The notes under the pieces were generated by a model. It was given only the letters and a program-made list of their open reading frames with translations, did not search any database and had not been told where the DNA came from. Source: an uncultured Methanocorpusculum sp. (GTDB taxonomy: Archaea > Halobacteriota > Methanomicrobia > Methanomicrobiales > Methanocorpusculaceae). From it: a DNA stretch of 64,000 nucleotides. Below are positions 1-6,546 of this stretch, piece by piece. A program made the translations under genes and the position numbers. How positions within the stretch are numbered: the first letter of the stretch is position 1; every line of letters begins with the position of its first letter. The DNA lies in contig NZ_OY764081.1 in NCBI RefSeq assembly GCF_963667985.1, positions 1,116,001 through 1,180,000 of the forward strand. Reading direction: 5' to 3'.

Positions 1-585
1 GAGGACGCGATGCATGTACTCGAAAACGTCGTAGCTTCGGCATACCAGTACGTCGCCGACCACTGTGGCGATGCTCTTGAGACGCTCGGAATCACCGATT
101 TCAAGGTCCCGACCGTTCCTTTCCCGCGGATCACCTACAAAGAGGCAATCGAGATCTCCACCGCCGGCGGGGAGCCGCTCGTTTTCGGTGACGATCTTTC
201 GACCGCTGCCGAGAGGATCGTCGGAGAGAAGATGGGAACGATGTACTTCATCACCGAATGGCCGACCTCCACGAGACCGTTCTACACCATGCTGTTCGAA
301 GACCGCCCCGAGGTCTGCCGTGCATTCGATATGATGCACCCAAGAATGGAACTGACCTCAGGCGCTCAGCGCTGTCATATCCACTCCCTTCTCGTTGAGC
401 AGATCAAAGCAAAAGGTCTCAACCCCGACGCATTCGAGTTCTACTTAAATCCGTTCAGATACGGTATGCCGCCCCACGCAGGCTGGGGACTCGGCGCCGA
501 ACGCCTGGTCATGACCATGCTCGATCTCCAGAATATCAGGGAAGCCGTTCTCTTCCCGCGGGACCGACACAGAGTCAGTCCATAA
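1..585 (+). CDS. aspS: Aspartyl-tRNA synthetase, C-terminal part (5' end outside window)
   Basis: Charges tRNA with aspartate (in many archaea also tRNA-Asn) in the cytoplasm. The reading frame is open from the first base, so the gene starts upstream; 194 residues are visible of roughly 430 in archaeal AspRS. Class II signatures are visible: RPFYTMLF, a long insert ending HPRMELTSGAQR, and motif 3 GWGLGAERLVMTML, followed by the typical ending IREAVLFPRDRHR. The family assignment is firm. Whether it is discriminating or non-discriminating cannot be judged without the N-terminal anticodon-binding domain. Confidence 0.95.
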   Translation, partial: EDAMHVLENVVASAYQYVADHCGDALETLGITDFKVPTVPFPRITYKEAIEISTAGGEPLVFGDDLSTAAERIVGEKMGTMYFITEWPTSTRPFYTMLFEDRPEVCRAFDMMHPRMELTSGAQRCHIHSLLVEQIKAKGLNPDAFEFYLNPFRYGMPPHAGWGLGAERLVMTMLDLQNIREAVLFPRDRHRVSP

Positions 586-594
586 CCCTTTTTT

Positions 595-879
595 ATGATA
601 AAACATCTCGTTCTCTTCAAACTCAATGACCCGGCATGCTCCGAAAAAGTCCGCGATCTCCTTCTCTCCATGAAAGGGACCGTTGAACAGATCAGAGAGA
701 TCGAGGTCGGTATTGATTATGCGCACACCGAGCGGTCCTTCGATGTCGCGCTTTCAGTCATCGTGGATGATGAAGATGCCCTTCGCGGTTATGCCGAGCA
801 TCCCTATCACGCAGGCCCGGTCAAAAAATATGTTCAGAGCGTGAGCGAAAAAAGTGTGACTGCAGATTATTACATCTGA
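595..879 (+). CDS. Stress-responsive A/B-barrel (Dabb) domain protein
   Basis: A 94-residue single-domain protein starting MIKHLVLFKL, with a central YAEHPYHAGPVKKYV segment typical of the dimeric alpha/beta-barrel Dabb family. Members form small cytoplasmic dimers; most have no known substrate. It begins 9 bp after aspS on the same strand, so co-transcription is plausible. The ATG at 595 is the first start after aspS. Family membership is read from sequence pattern; function is not known. Confidence 0.8.
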   Translation: MIKHLVLFKLNDPACSEKVRDLLLSMKGTVEQIREIEVGIDYAHTERSFDVALSVIVDDEDALRGYAEHPYHAGPVKKYVQSVSEKSVTADYYI

Positions 880-883
880 TTAT

Positions 884-1090
884 TCAGATCCCGTCCTCTT
901 TTCCGAAAAGGAACACCTCTTCGATCGGACACTCGAATACGAGGGAAAGTTTGTGGGCGAGAAGGACCGAAGGATTATACAGGCCCTTCTCAAGCGAGAT
1001 GATCGTTCTCGAAGAGACGGAGATGATCTCTGCAAGTTCCGCCTGGGTCATGCCCCGGGCGACCCGCAGTTCTTTGATCCGGTTCTCCAT
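884..1090 (-). CDS. Small XRE-family HTH transcriptional regulator
   Basis: A 68-residue DNA-binding protein made almost entirely of one helix-turn-helix: IKELRVARGMTQAELAEIIS, then the recognition helix region SVSSRTIISLEKGLYNPSV and an acidic end with PIEEVF. This layout is standard for compact XRE regulators. Its ATG shares one base with the stop of the upstream membrane protein gene (TAATG), so translation is coupled. A near-perfect 34-bp dyad in front of that upstream gene (1519-1552) is a good candidate for autoregulation. Convergent with the Dabb gene. Confidence 0.85.
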   Translation of the reverse strand: MENRIKELRVARGMTQAELAEIISVSSRTIISLEKGLYNPSVLLAHKLSLVFECPIEEVFLFGKEDGI

Positions 1091-1509
1091 TAGAGCCTCT
1101 TGTCGTAATATATGTGCGAGCCGATGGAAAGAGCAGCGAGCAGAACGACAAGCCCACAGGCCGTAAGTGTCACATATAATTCAACGCCGATAAGAGCCGA
1201 GGCGAGTGTTAGAAAACACAATACCGGCGTAAAGATACGGACAGTGTTCCAGCCGGCACGTTCCCGGATACGGATATTGCGCTCATCATTCACTTCGATC
1301 TCCTGCATTTTCCGGATCTCGGGCGTCTCAACAGATTTTACGACGGATTTTCCAATCAGATTTCCTACGGAAAGCGCAAGTAATGCGGCACCGAACCCGT
1401 AGCAGGCTCCGTTAATGGTCGTGCTTCCCGTAAAAACAAACATTGCGAGAAGAATCAGGACAACGCCGGCGGCCAGTCCTATAGCCGATATGAGTATTTC
1501 CTTTTTCAT
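1090..1509 (-). CDS. Four-span membrane protein, DUF2178-like
   Basis: 139 residues with two hydrophobic hairpins (about residues 5-27, 33-53, then 93-110 and 115-131). They are separated by a charged cytoplasmic stretch containing NDERNIRIRERAG, which resembles the DERxxxIxxKA signature of DUF2178-type proteins. Such proteins are commonly encoded with a small XRE regulator, as here. Function unknown; the pairing suggests a regulator/membrane-protein two-gene unit responding to envelope or energy state, but this is inference. Confidence 0.65.
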   Translation of the reverse strand: MKKEILISAIGLAAGVVLILLAMFVFTGSTTINGACYGFGAALLALSVGNLIGKSVVKSVETPEIRKMQEIEVNDERNIRIRERAGWNTVRIFTPVLCFLTLASALIGVELYVTLTACGLVVLLAALSIGSHIYYDKRL

Positions 1510-1518
1510 ATACTATAA

Positions 1519-1552
1519 TGTGAAGTTTATTTCATATGAAGTTTTCTTCACA
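1519..1552. promoter_or_regulatory. Operator candidate: nested dyad upstream of the XRE/membrane pair
   Basis: Outer arms TGTGAAG (1519-1525) and CTTCACA (1546-1552) share one centre with the inner perfect palindrome TTCATATGAA (1531-1540). The element lies 10-43 bp upstream of the start codon at 1509, where the archaeal core promoter should be. The position and symmetry suit binding of a dimeric XRE regulator, probably the one encoded at 884-1090. No binding data; inferred from position. Confidence 0.6.
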
Positions 1553-1627
1553 CAATCGCCAAAGGGACGATGGGATATTATTAACAGGGAATAACTCTAA
1601 ATAGAACCAGCCAAACGAGGTACATGT

Positions 1628-1765
1628 ATGCCGACAAGTAAGAAACAGCTGGAAAAGTTAAACAAAGTAAAGAAAGCAAAGGCCGAAGAACTCTCGAAGC
1701 TTGCAGAATCCGGCAGCAAAGACGCAAAAAAGAAGCTCAAGAAACTCGAGAAAAAACTCAAATAA
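1628..1765 (+). CDS. Lysine-rich 45-residue protein
   Basis: ATG at 1628 opens a 45-codon frame starting MPTSKKQLEKLNKVKKAKAE and ending LKKLEKKLK-TAA. About 40% of residues are Lys, with heptad-like Leu spacing suggesting one amphipathic helix. A GAGGT ribosome-binding site sits about 8 bp upstream and a strong hairpin/T-run terminator follows within 15 bp, so it looks like a compact monocistronic gene. A nucleic-acid-binding role is plausible from charge alone; no family was recognised. Confidence 0.65.
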   Translation: MPTSKKQLEKLNKVKKAKAEELSKLAESGSKDAKKKLKKLEKKLK

Positions 1766-1777
1766 TCAGCTGATCGT

Positions 1778-1817
1778 CCCATACGGCCCAATGAGGCGTA
1801 TGGGAGACCATCTTTTT
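1778..1817 (+). terminator. Hairpin terminator after the Lys-rich small gene
   Basis: Arms CCCATACG (1778-1785) and CGTATGGG (1797-1804) form an 8-bp stem with an 11-nt loop, with partial pairing continuing outward (GATC/GACCATC). A six-T run follows at 1812-1817. Confidence 0.65.
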
Positions 1818-1849
1818 TGAATGAATGTGTGATTTTTGAAAATTGGAGA

Positions 1850-2329
1850 TCATGCGTTTTTCAGCGCAACGATCTCCTTTACATCAACCAGTTTCCAAAC
1901 CATTGTTCGTTCTTCGCCGACGATCTTATCAGGGGACTCGGTGGGTAAGTGACCCAGGGCATAGAGACTATTTTCCGAGATTTTTTTGTCTGAGATAAGC
2001 TGGACGAAGTGACTTTTTACCGCACGTTTTCTCGCATCGTCCGTCACCTCGGAGAGTTTGCCGAGCAGTGTCACGAACTTGTAGGTCGACATTTCCGGAG
2101 CGACATTTTCGATCTCGACGGATACGGCCGGATTCTGGGAGAACAGTTCCATTTTTTTGCCGTAGCGTGTCGAGAGGAAGTAGAGGTTTTTCTCGTCAAA
2201 GACGTAGAGAAACGGTGCGATGTAGGGATATTCTTTCCCTAGGAAGGCAATCCGCGATAGGACATTGTTACGGATGAGTGAGTCGTATTCGCTTTTTTGC
2301 ATCTTCGGAATTTTTAATGGTGCGGACAT
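1850..2329 (-). CDS. Pyridoxamine 5'-phosphate oxidase-like FMN-binding protein
   Basis: 159 residues with the split-barrel pattern of the PPOX superfamily: LSRIAFLGKEYPYIAPFLYV near residue 24, LYFLSTRYGKKMELFSQNP, then VSVEIENV and a ...FVTLLGKLSEV strand. Family members bind FMN or F420 as cytoplasmic dimers, and many are flavin or F420-dependent reductases of unknown substrate. It is divergent from metE with about 60 bp between start codons. Substrate cannot be assigned. Confidence 0.8.
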   Translation of the reverse strand: MSAPLKIPKMQKSEYDSLIRNNVLSRIAFLGKEYPYIAPFLYVFDEKNLYFLSTRYGKKMELFSQNPAVSVEIENVAPEMSTYKFVTLLGKLSEVTDDARKRAVKSHFVQLISDKKISENSLYALGHLPTESPDKIVGEERTMVWKLVDVKEIVALKNA

Positions 2330-2389
2330 TGGTGATCAAGCAATAGATTCTCATACGAAAAAATAAACTCTTGGTTTGCGGCAGATGAG

Positions 2390-3334
2390 ATGGTCCCCGA
2401 TCCAGAGGATTTTTATCTTACCGGGACGACCTATCATATCATGGATCTCCCCTGTATTATGCCGACGACGGTCGTCGGATCGTTTCCCTGCGTGAAAGGA
2501 ACGGGAATTTCGTCTTTAATCGACCCTTACAAAAAAGCGGTGCAGTTTGCCGTAGCCGAACAGATACGGGCGGGGGTGGATATTATTTCGGACGGACAGG
2601 TGAGAGCCGATATGGTCCAGGCATTCGTCTCAAAACTGCCGGGGATTTCGGATAAGACCGTTCTTGGAAAGATCGGGGCGGCAGATAAGCCGATCACGGT
2701 CGGCGATACGAAGTATGCCCTGACAAAGACGAAATATGTGAAGGGGATCCTTACCGGACCCTGTACGCTCGCCTACGCTCTGCAGGTGGATACACCGATC
2801 TACCGGAACAAGGAAGAGGTGATGATGGATCTTGCCGCCGCTCTGCATCAGGAGGCGAAGTATCTTGCAGAGACCGGGGTTACGATCATTCAGGTGGATG
2901 AGCCGATCCTTTCAACTGGGGCGATTTCGGTTGATACGGCACGAGAGGCGCTCAAAATAATCTTCGCCGGGATCAAAACCCCGTCCTGCATCCATACGTG
3001 CGGGATGCTTGGCAAGATCGCGGATTCCTGGACGAAGCTTCCGGTGGATATTCTGGATTTCGAGTATGCGGTGTCGATGGAGAATCTGTCCGTTCTTTCG
3101 AAGAGAGATCTTGCAGGAAAAAAGATCGGCTGCGGGTGCGTGAAGAGTTCGGATCCGCATATCGAGTCGGTGAAGGAGATCGAAGAGAGGATCACGGCCT
3201 GCGTGGATGCGTTCGGGGCAGAGAATATTCTGATCGATCCGGACTGCGGTCTTCGGATGCATACCCCGGAGACGGCGTTCGAGAAGCTTGCACGGATGTG
3301 CGAAGCGACGCGGAACGTGCGGGGTGCCCTCTGA
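2390..3334 (+). CDS. Core methionine synthase (MetE catalytic domain only)
   Basis: Transfers a methyl group to homocysteine to make methionine. Only the C-terminal catalytic barrel of MetE is present (314 residues versus about 750 in bacterial MetE). The zinc and homocysteine ligands are visible: H202 and C204 in IHTCG, E225 in DFEYA, and C286 in DPDCGLRM. Methanogen core-MetE enzymes are thought to take the methyl group from a methylcorrinoid protein rather than methyl-folate; that is family knowledge. The alternative start at 2441 (MDLPCIMPTTVVGSFP) fits the family N-terminus better than 2390. It is followed 6 bp later by an acetyltransferase gene. Confidence 0.85.
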   Translation: MVPDPEDFYLTGTTYHIMDLPCIMPTTVVGSFPCVKGTGISSLIDPYKKAVQFAVAEQIRAGVDIISDGQVRADMVQAFVSKLPGISDKTVLGKIGAADKPITVGDTKYALTKTKYVKGILTGPCTLAYALQVDTPIYRNKEEVMMDLAAALHQEAKYLAETGVTIIQVDEPILSTGAISVDTAREALKIIFAGIKTPSCIHTCGMLGKIADSWTKLPVDILDFEYAVSMENLSVLSKRDLAGKKIGCGCVKSSDPHIESVKEIEERITACVDAFGAENILIDPDCGLRMHTPETAFEKLARMCEATRNVRGAL

Positions 3335-3340
3335 TTTTTG

Positions 3341-3946
3341 ATGACGGAAGAGGAGAGGATATTTGCAGGCAGGCTCTTTGACGCACGATCAAAGGAGCTG
3401 CGCGATCTGAAGCATACGGCCCATGTTCTCTGTCAGAAATTCAATGCGCTCGATGAATACGACGAGGGCCGTCTGCCGATCATCAAAGAGTTTATCGGAA
3501 CAATCGGTGAAAATTATTATTTTCAGGGGCCGATCCAGTTCAATTACGGCTGTCATACGTTTATCGGGAAGAATTTCTTTGCGAATTTCAATACGACGAT
3601 CATGGACGACGGGCGGATTTTCATCGGGGACAACGTGATGTTTGGCCCGAACGTTTCCCTTATGGCGACCTCGCATCCGCTGATCCCAAAGGAGCGGACG
3701 GCTATGCACTATGAGGACGGGCATGTTTCGATGTCCGAATACGCAGAAGAGATCCATATCGGGAATAATGTCTGGCTCGCATGCAATGTGGTTGTGCTGG
3801 GCGGGATGCATATCGGGGATAATGCGGTGATCGGAGCGGGAAGTGTCGTAACGAAGGATGTTCCGGCGGATTTTCTTGCGTTCGGGAATCCTTGCAGGCC
3901 GGTAAGGCGGATCACTGAGAAGGATTCGAAGCTGGATCTGTTGTGA
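3341..3946 (+). CDS. Maltose/galactoside-type O-acetyltransferase (left-handed beta-helix)
   Basis: 201 residues. The N-terminal helical region (ERIFAGRLFDARSKELRDLK) matches the maltose acetyltransferase cap. It is followed by hexapeptide-repeat coils (IGKNFFANFN, IFIGDNVMFGPNV, IHIGNNVWLACNVVVLGG, IGDNAVIGAGSVVTKDVP) and the catalytic-His segment ATSHPL. Acetyl-CoA-dependent, trimeric and cytoplasmic by family knowledge; the sugar acceptor is unknown. ATG at 3341 is used because the frame upstream offers only a TTG. It starts 6 bp after metE, suggesting one transcript. Confidence 0.85.
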   Translation: MTEEERIFAGRLFDARSKELRDLKHTAHVLCQKFNALDEYDEGRLPIIKEFIGTIGENYYFQGPIQFNYGCHTFIGKNFFANFNTTIMDDGRIFIGDNVMFGPNVSLMATSHPLIPKERTAMHYEDGHVSMSEYAEEIHIGNNVWLACNVVVLGGMHIGDNAVIGAGSVVTKDVPADFLAFGNPCRPVRRITEKDSKLDLL

Positions 3947-4009
3947 AATGGCAGAAAATTGACTGATTGAGCCAGAGCGATTATATATTTCCGGAACGAA
4001 AGACCCATC

Positions 4010-4369
4010 ATGCAGAATTCAAAAGCGCTTCTCTGGATTACCGTGATCCTTATCATCTCTGTGACCGGCATGTGGGTAATTCTCGAACCGTTTAGTGACC
4101 TAAGCGAGGCGTTTACGATGCGCCCCATTTCGGAGGATGAACTGCCGCATCATGCTGTTCTCATGAATCTGACGGAGGAGGATTTTGCGGCCCATCCGAG
4201 TCTGTATGAGTGTATGGGTAAATATGTGCATATCTATGAGCGGCCCCTGGATTATTTTAAGTTTTCAGGGGTCACCTCTCAGCAGGGGCAGGAAATTTAC
4301 GGGAAGTACGGCGGGAAGATCCTTTTCTGGAACGGGACCTATTATCAGTTCCTGTTTCTTACGACCTGA
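4010..4369 (+). CDS. Small membrane-anchored protein, 'WxGxYY' family
   Basis: 119 residues: one N-terminal membrane segment (about 7-28), then an exported or periplasm-facing domain with LTEEDFAAHPSLYECM and the ending ILFWNGTYYQFLFL. The same pattern (acidic residue, F..xP.L/I, then an Ile/Tyr-rich helix and W-[EN]-G-x-Y-Y) recurs in the proteins at 58547, 62263 and 63486, so this is a distant member of the family found in the 55-64 kb array. Function unknown. It stands alone, about 60 bp after the acetyltransferase. Confidence 0.6.
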   Translation: MQNSKALLWITVILIISVTGMWVILEPFSDLSEAFTMRPISEDELPHHAVLMNLTEEDFAAHPSLYECMGKYVHIYERPLDYFKFSGVTSQQGQEIYGKYGGKILFWNGTYYQFLFLTT

Positions 4370-4450
4370 GATAGAGGAGAGGAGGGAAGAAGAAAAATCG
4401 TTTGCGGGTCAAATCCCCGCATAACCGCGAGATTTCCCAAAAGAGCATTC

Positions 4451-4486
4451 AGGGATAGTTTTATCGTGACAGAGTGACCTATCCCT
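4451..4486. promoter_or_regulatory. Inverted repeat upstream of the HNH gene
   Basis: Perfect 8-bp arms AGGGATAG (4451-4458) and CTATCCCT (4479-4486) are separated by 20 bp, ending 16 bp before the HNH start codon and just upstream of its GGAGGG ribosome-binding site. It could be an operator or a leader hairpin; the sequence alone does not decide. Confidence 0.45.
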
Positions 4487-4502
4487 AGGTATTGGAGGGT
4501 AG

Positions 4503-4790
4503 ATGACATTTACTGAAGATGTAGTACGGAATGCGTTTGAGAAAGTGAACGGATATTGTCAGAGCTGCGGGAAGAAGCTGATCTATGCAAACAGGGGAAA
4601 TGTGGCAGGACGGGGAGGCTGGGATGCGAAACATATCAAGCCGGTGAGCGAAGGGGGAAAGGATGATGTTCGAAACTGTATGATTCTCTGTATGGACTGT
4701 CTGGAAAAACCGGGATCATCGACGCCGGAAAAGACCCCGTCCGGGAATGTCGATATTTTGAGTTTCAGCGAGAGAAGAAAGTTATTGTAA
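4503..4790 (+). CDS. HNH endonuclease-like zinc protein
   Basis: 95 residues. CQSCGK (about 18-23) and CMDCL (about 63-67) form a four-Cys zinc knuckle pair around the HNH core AKHIKPVSEGGKDDVRNCMILC. The His (KHIKP) and Asn (RNC) of the betabetaalpha-metal fold are present. It is short, a single domain without a fused restriction or recombinase module. A very good GGAGGG ribosome-binding site precedes the ATG. Members cut or nick DNA; the target here is unknown. Confidence 0.75.
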   Translation: MTFTEDVVRNAFEKVNGYCQSCGKKLIYANRGNVAGRGGWDAKHIKPVSEGGKDDVRNCMILCMDCLEKPGSSTPEKTPSGNVDILSFSERRKLL

Positions 4791-4795
4791 ATTTT

Positions 4796-4999
4796 TTACT
4801 GTTTTATTTCATCATCCTTCGTGCCGTTACGTTTTTTGAGAAGGAGAACTACGCCGGTGATAAGAAATGCCAGTCCGAATAGTGCAAAGAGGTCGAATTC
4901 GAGAGACCAGGGGGTGAATATCGCCGTGCCAATGCCGCAGATCAATGCAAGAATGAGGGATTCTACACCAGATATTTTCGGGAGATAACGGTTTGACAT
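4796..4999 (-). CDS. Two-span small membrane protein
   Basis: 67 residues with hydrophobic segments at about 13-30 and 36-54, then a Lys/Arg-rich end (KKRNGTKDDEIKQ), giving an N-in/C-in hairpin prediction. Convergent with the HNH gene, with 5 bp between the stops. No family recognised. Confidence 0.5.
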   Translation of the reverse strand: MSNRYLPKISGVESLILALICGIGTAIFTPWSLEFDLFALFGLAFLITGVVLLLKKRNGTKDDEIKQ

Positions 5000-5052
5000 T
5001 GTTTATGCATGATCATATTACTATAAATGTATTTTGAGTTTGCCTGGGGGTT

Positions 5053-5136
5053 GGTGTCAGGTCGGTTTTTGGAAAATGTGACACTGATGTTTTTGGGAGG
5101 GATCGGTGTCAGGTTTTGAAAAATGATGGTGACACC
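5053..5136. repeat. Two short palindromic modules with GGTGTCA/TGACACC ends
   Basis: Module A (5053-5085) runs GGTGTCA ... TGACACT. Module B (5105-5136) runs GGTGTCA ... TGACACC. Both enclose a GGTTTTTGGAAAA or GGTTTTGAAAAAT core. They open a 520-bp cluster of six related inverted repeats. No coding potential. Confidence 0.6.
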
Positions 5137-5197
5137 AAAAAACCGCTGATTCCAGCTTGATTTTAAAAAAATACGGGATATGACGGATTTATTATGG

Positions 5198-5295
5198 AGT
5201 GTCAGGTTTTTCCCAAAACTCCCAATACTATAGTATTTAGGGGTGGAATGAGGTATCTGACAATTTTCCCAGGGTTTTGAAAAAAATGTGACACC
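5198..5295. repeat. Palindromic element, copy 1 (GTGTCA/TGACACC ends)
   Basis: About 98 bp. It is bounded by AGTGTCA and TGTGACACC, has inner arms CAGGTTTTTCCCAAAAC on the left and a 28-bp block (5263-5290) ending GAAAAAAATGTG on the right, and carries TATAGTATTTAGG near the centre. The 28-bp block recurs exactly, inverted, at 5346-5373 and directly at 48059-48086. Confidence 0.7.
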
Positions 5296-5340
5296 AATGT
5301 TTTTGATGGGAGTCGATCCCTATCGGGAGTTACATTTCCA

Positions 5341-5436
5341 GGGAGCACATTTTTTTCAAAACCCTGGGAAAATTTGTAAAATCTCTATCTAAGCCTAAAT
5401 ACTATAAAATGAGAGTTTTGGGAAAAATGTGCACCC
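5341..5436. repeat. Palindromic element, copy 2 (inverted; GTGCACCC ends)
   Basis: About 96 bp, inverted relative to copy 1. It has the same 28-bp block (5346-5373), the same central TATAGTATTTAGG on the minus strand, and the same CCCAAAACTC arm. The terminal hexamer differs: GTGCAC-type instead of GTGTCA-type. The interior is conserved while the ends co-vary to keep the terminal pairing. Confidence 0.7.
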
Positions 5437-5498
5437 TCTTTGAAAATCTCCTAAATCGGGCTATTTTTCAAAAAAGAGCGAGAATCACAGCATTATCA

Positions 5499-5573
5499 GG
5501 GTGCACGTAGATTTTTGAAACCTGCACCCAAAACACAAATAAAAACCGAGGGAGCAGGTCGGACCTGCACCCT
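5499..5573. repeat. Two further palindromic modules with GGGTGCAC/GCACCC ends
   Basis: 5499-5529 pairs GGGTGCAC with CTGCACCC around GATTTTTGAAA. 5550-5573 pairs GGGAGCAGGT with ACCTGCACCC around a 4-nt centre and is followed by CTGCTTTTT, which could act as a terminator. They end about 75 bp before the membrane protein gene at 5647. Confidence 0.55.
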
Positions 5574-5646
5574 GCTTTTTAGCATGCCTGAATATCCGTG
5601 TTCCCCGAGACGTACGTTTATCATACCCCAAGACGAGGAAAAGTGT

Positions 5647-6285
5647 ATGGCACTTACGAGTATTATGATCGGTGATGTCCTCATCGACATGAGCATAGTC
5701 AGCATAGGTTTGACGATCATAGGGATCCTGATCTCGACGACGGTGGCCGTTCTGCTGTCCCGATTCCAGAAACGGTCGATTGCAGAGATGCTGAACATCC
5801 AGAACAATCTGGCAAATACCGAGTCGGCGCTGAATGCTATGATGGATCCGGAACTTCAGGCCTATCGGGATCTCGCTCCGGTGATTTCTCACTGCTATTC
5901 GACGGCATTACTGCTGCATCCGGATAAGGAGCTGAAAGGCGGTCCGCCGGCAAGCGATGTAAAAGCACGAGCCAAATGGCATCGGGAAAGGTCCGAGGAG
6001 CTTTTGAAAAAAGCCCACACGATACAGTATATGACGGAGGCAAACATCTCCTTCATCCCGGAAAAGGTCCTGCAGAGTCTGAATACTTTTATCGACGTCT
6101 GTATGAACCAGGCATTCGATTATGCGTTGGCATATATCCCGGATAAGGATGAAAAGGATGACAGTGAAGCGTCGGGTCAGTGGAGGGAGAGATGCTATGA
6201 GAGAAATGCCGAGATCAAATCAGCCTTCGAGGCGTTTCAAAGCGATCTGAAAGCGAGAATGGATGAGCTGAAGATGGGTGAGTGA
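5647..6285 (+). CDS. Single-span membrane protein with helical cytoplasmic domain
   Basis: 212 residues from the ATG at 5647 (GAGG ribosome-binding site 8 bp upstream). One membrane segment spans about residues 13-37 (VSIGLTIIGILISTTVAVLL). The remainder is charged and helical with no recognised motif; QNNLANTESALNAMMDPELQ and a second helical bundle end in ALKA/MDELKMGE. The open frame continues upstream into the palindrome cluster, but that part has no protein character and was excluded. It sits between the palindromes and the left inverted-repeat arm, the same position as the channel-like gene at 48214. Function unknown. Confidence 0.6.
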   Translation: MALTSIMIGDVLIDMSIVSIGLTIIGILISTTVAVLLSRFQKRSIAEMLNIQNNLANTESALNAMMDPELQAYRDLAPVISHCYSTALLLHPDKELKGGPPASDVKARAKWHRERSEELLKKAHTIQYMTEANISFIPEKVLQSLNTFIDVCMNQAFDYALAYIPDKDEKDDSEASGQWRERCYERNAEIKSAFEAFQSDLKARMDELKMGE

Positions 6286-6301
6286 TTCGGGATAGATAAA
6301 A

Positions 6302-6431
6302 TTATTTAACCGCGAATCTCCGCGAATCGCATTTTTCTTGCGTCGTCGTGCTCTGCTCCGGCTTATCGCCTTCGCAGGAATCGCACGCCGTCTGGAAAAA
6401 TGCTGGGGAAAAACCCGCGTGCCGGTTTTTC
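6302..6431. repeat. Left arm of ~130-bp inverted repeat flanking the KAP gene
   Basis: Begins TTATTTAACCGCGAATCTCC and ends near ACCCGCGTGCCGGTTTTTC. The reverse complement of 8153-8291 matches it nearly base for base; visible differences are a 10-bp insertion in the right arm and two or three substitutions. The outer end carries the direct repeat CGCGAATC-nn-CGCGAATC. Starts 17 bp after the preceding gene. Confidence 0.8.
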
Positions 6432-6546
6432 AAAAAGAATATTCCCTTGATTTGTTCTTTTTTTACGAAAATGATTTGCCCCAAATACATGCATTTTGCT
6501 TCATTAGGGAGATAAATAATAAACAAGAATGTCCCTATAGATTCAT

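Noticed and set aside
4403..4421. tRNA T-arm-like hairpin GCGGG-TCAAATC-CCCGC
   Set aside because: The loop is TCAAATC rather than TTCAAAT and no acceptor, D or anticodon arm can be drawn around it.
4503..4790. HNH protein as part of a restriction-modification or group II intron system
   Set aside because: No methyltransferase, specificity subunit or reverse transcriptase is encoded nearby.
5515..5646. Upstream extension of the membrane protein frame
   Set aside because: It runs through palindromic repeats and has no protein character; ATG 5647 with its GAGG site is the better start.
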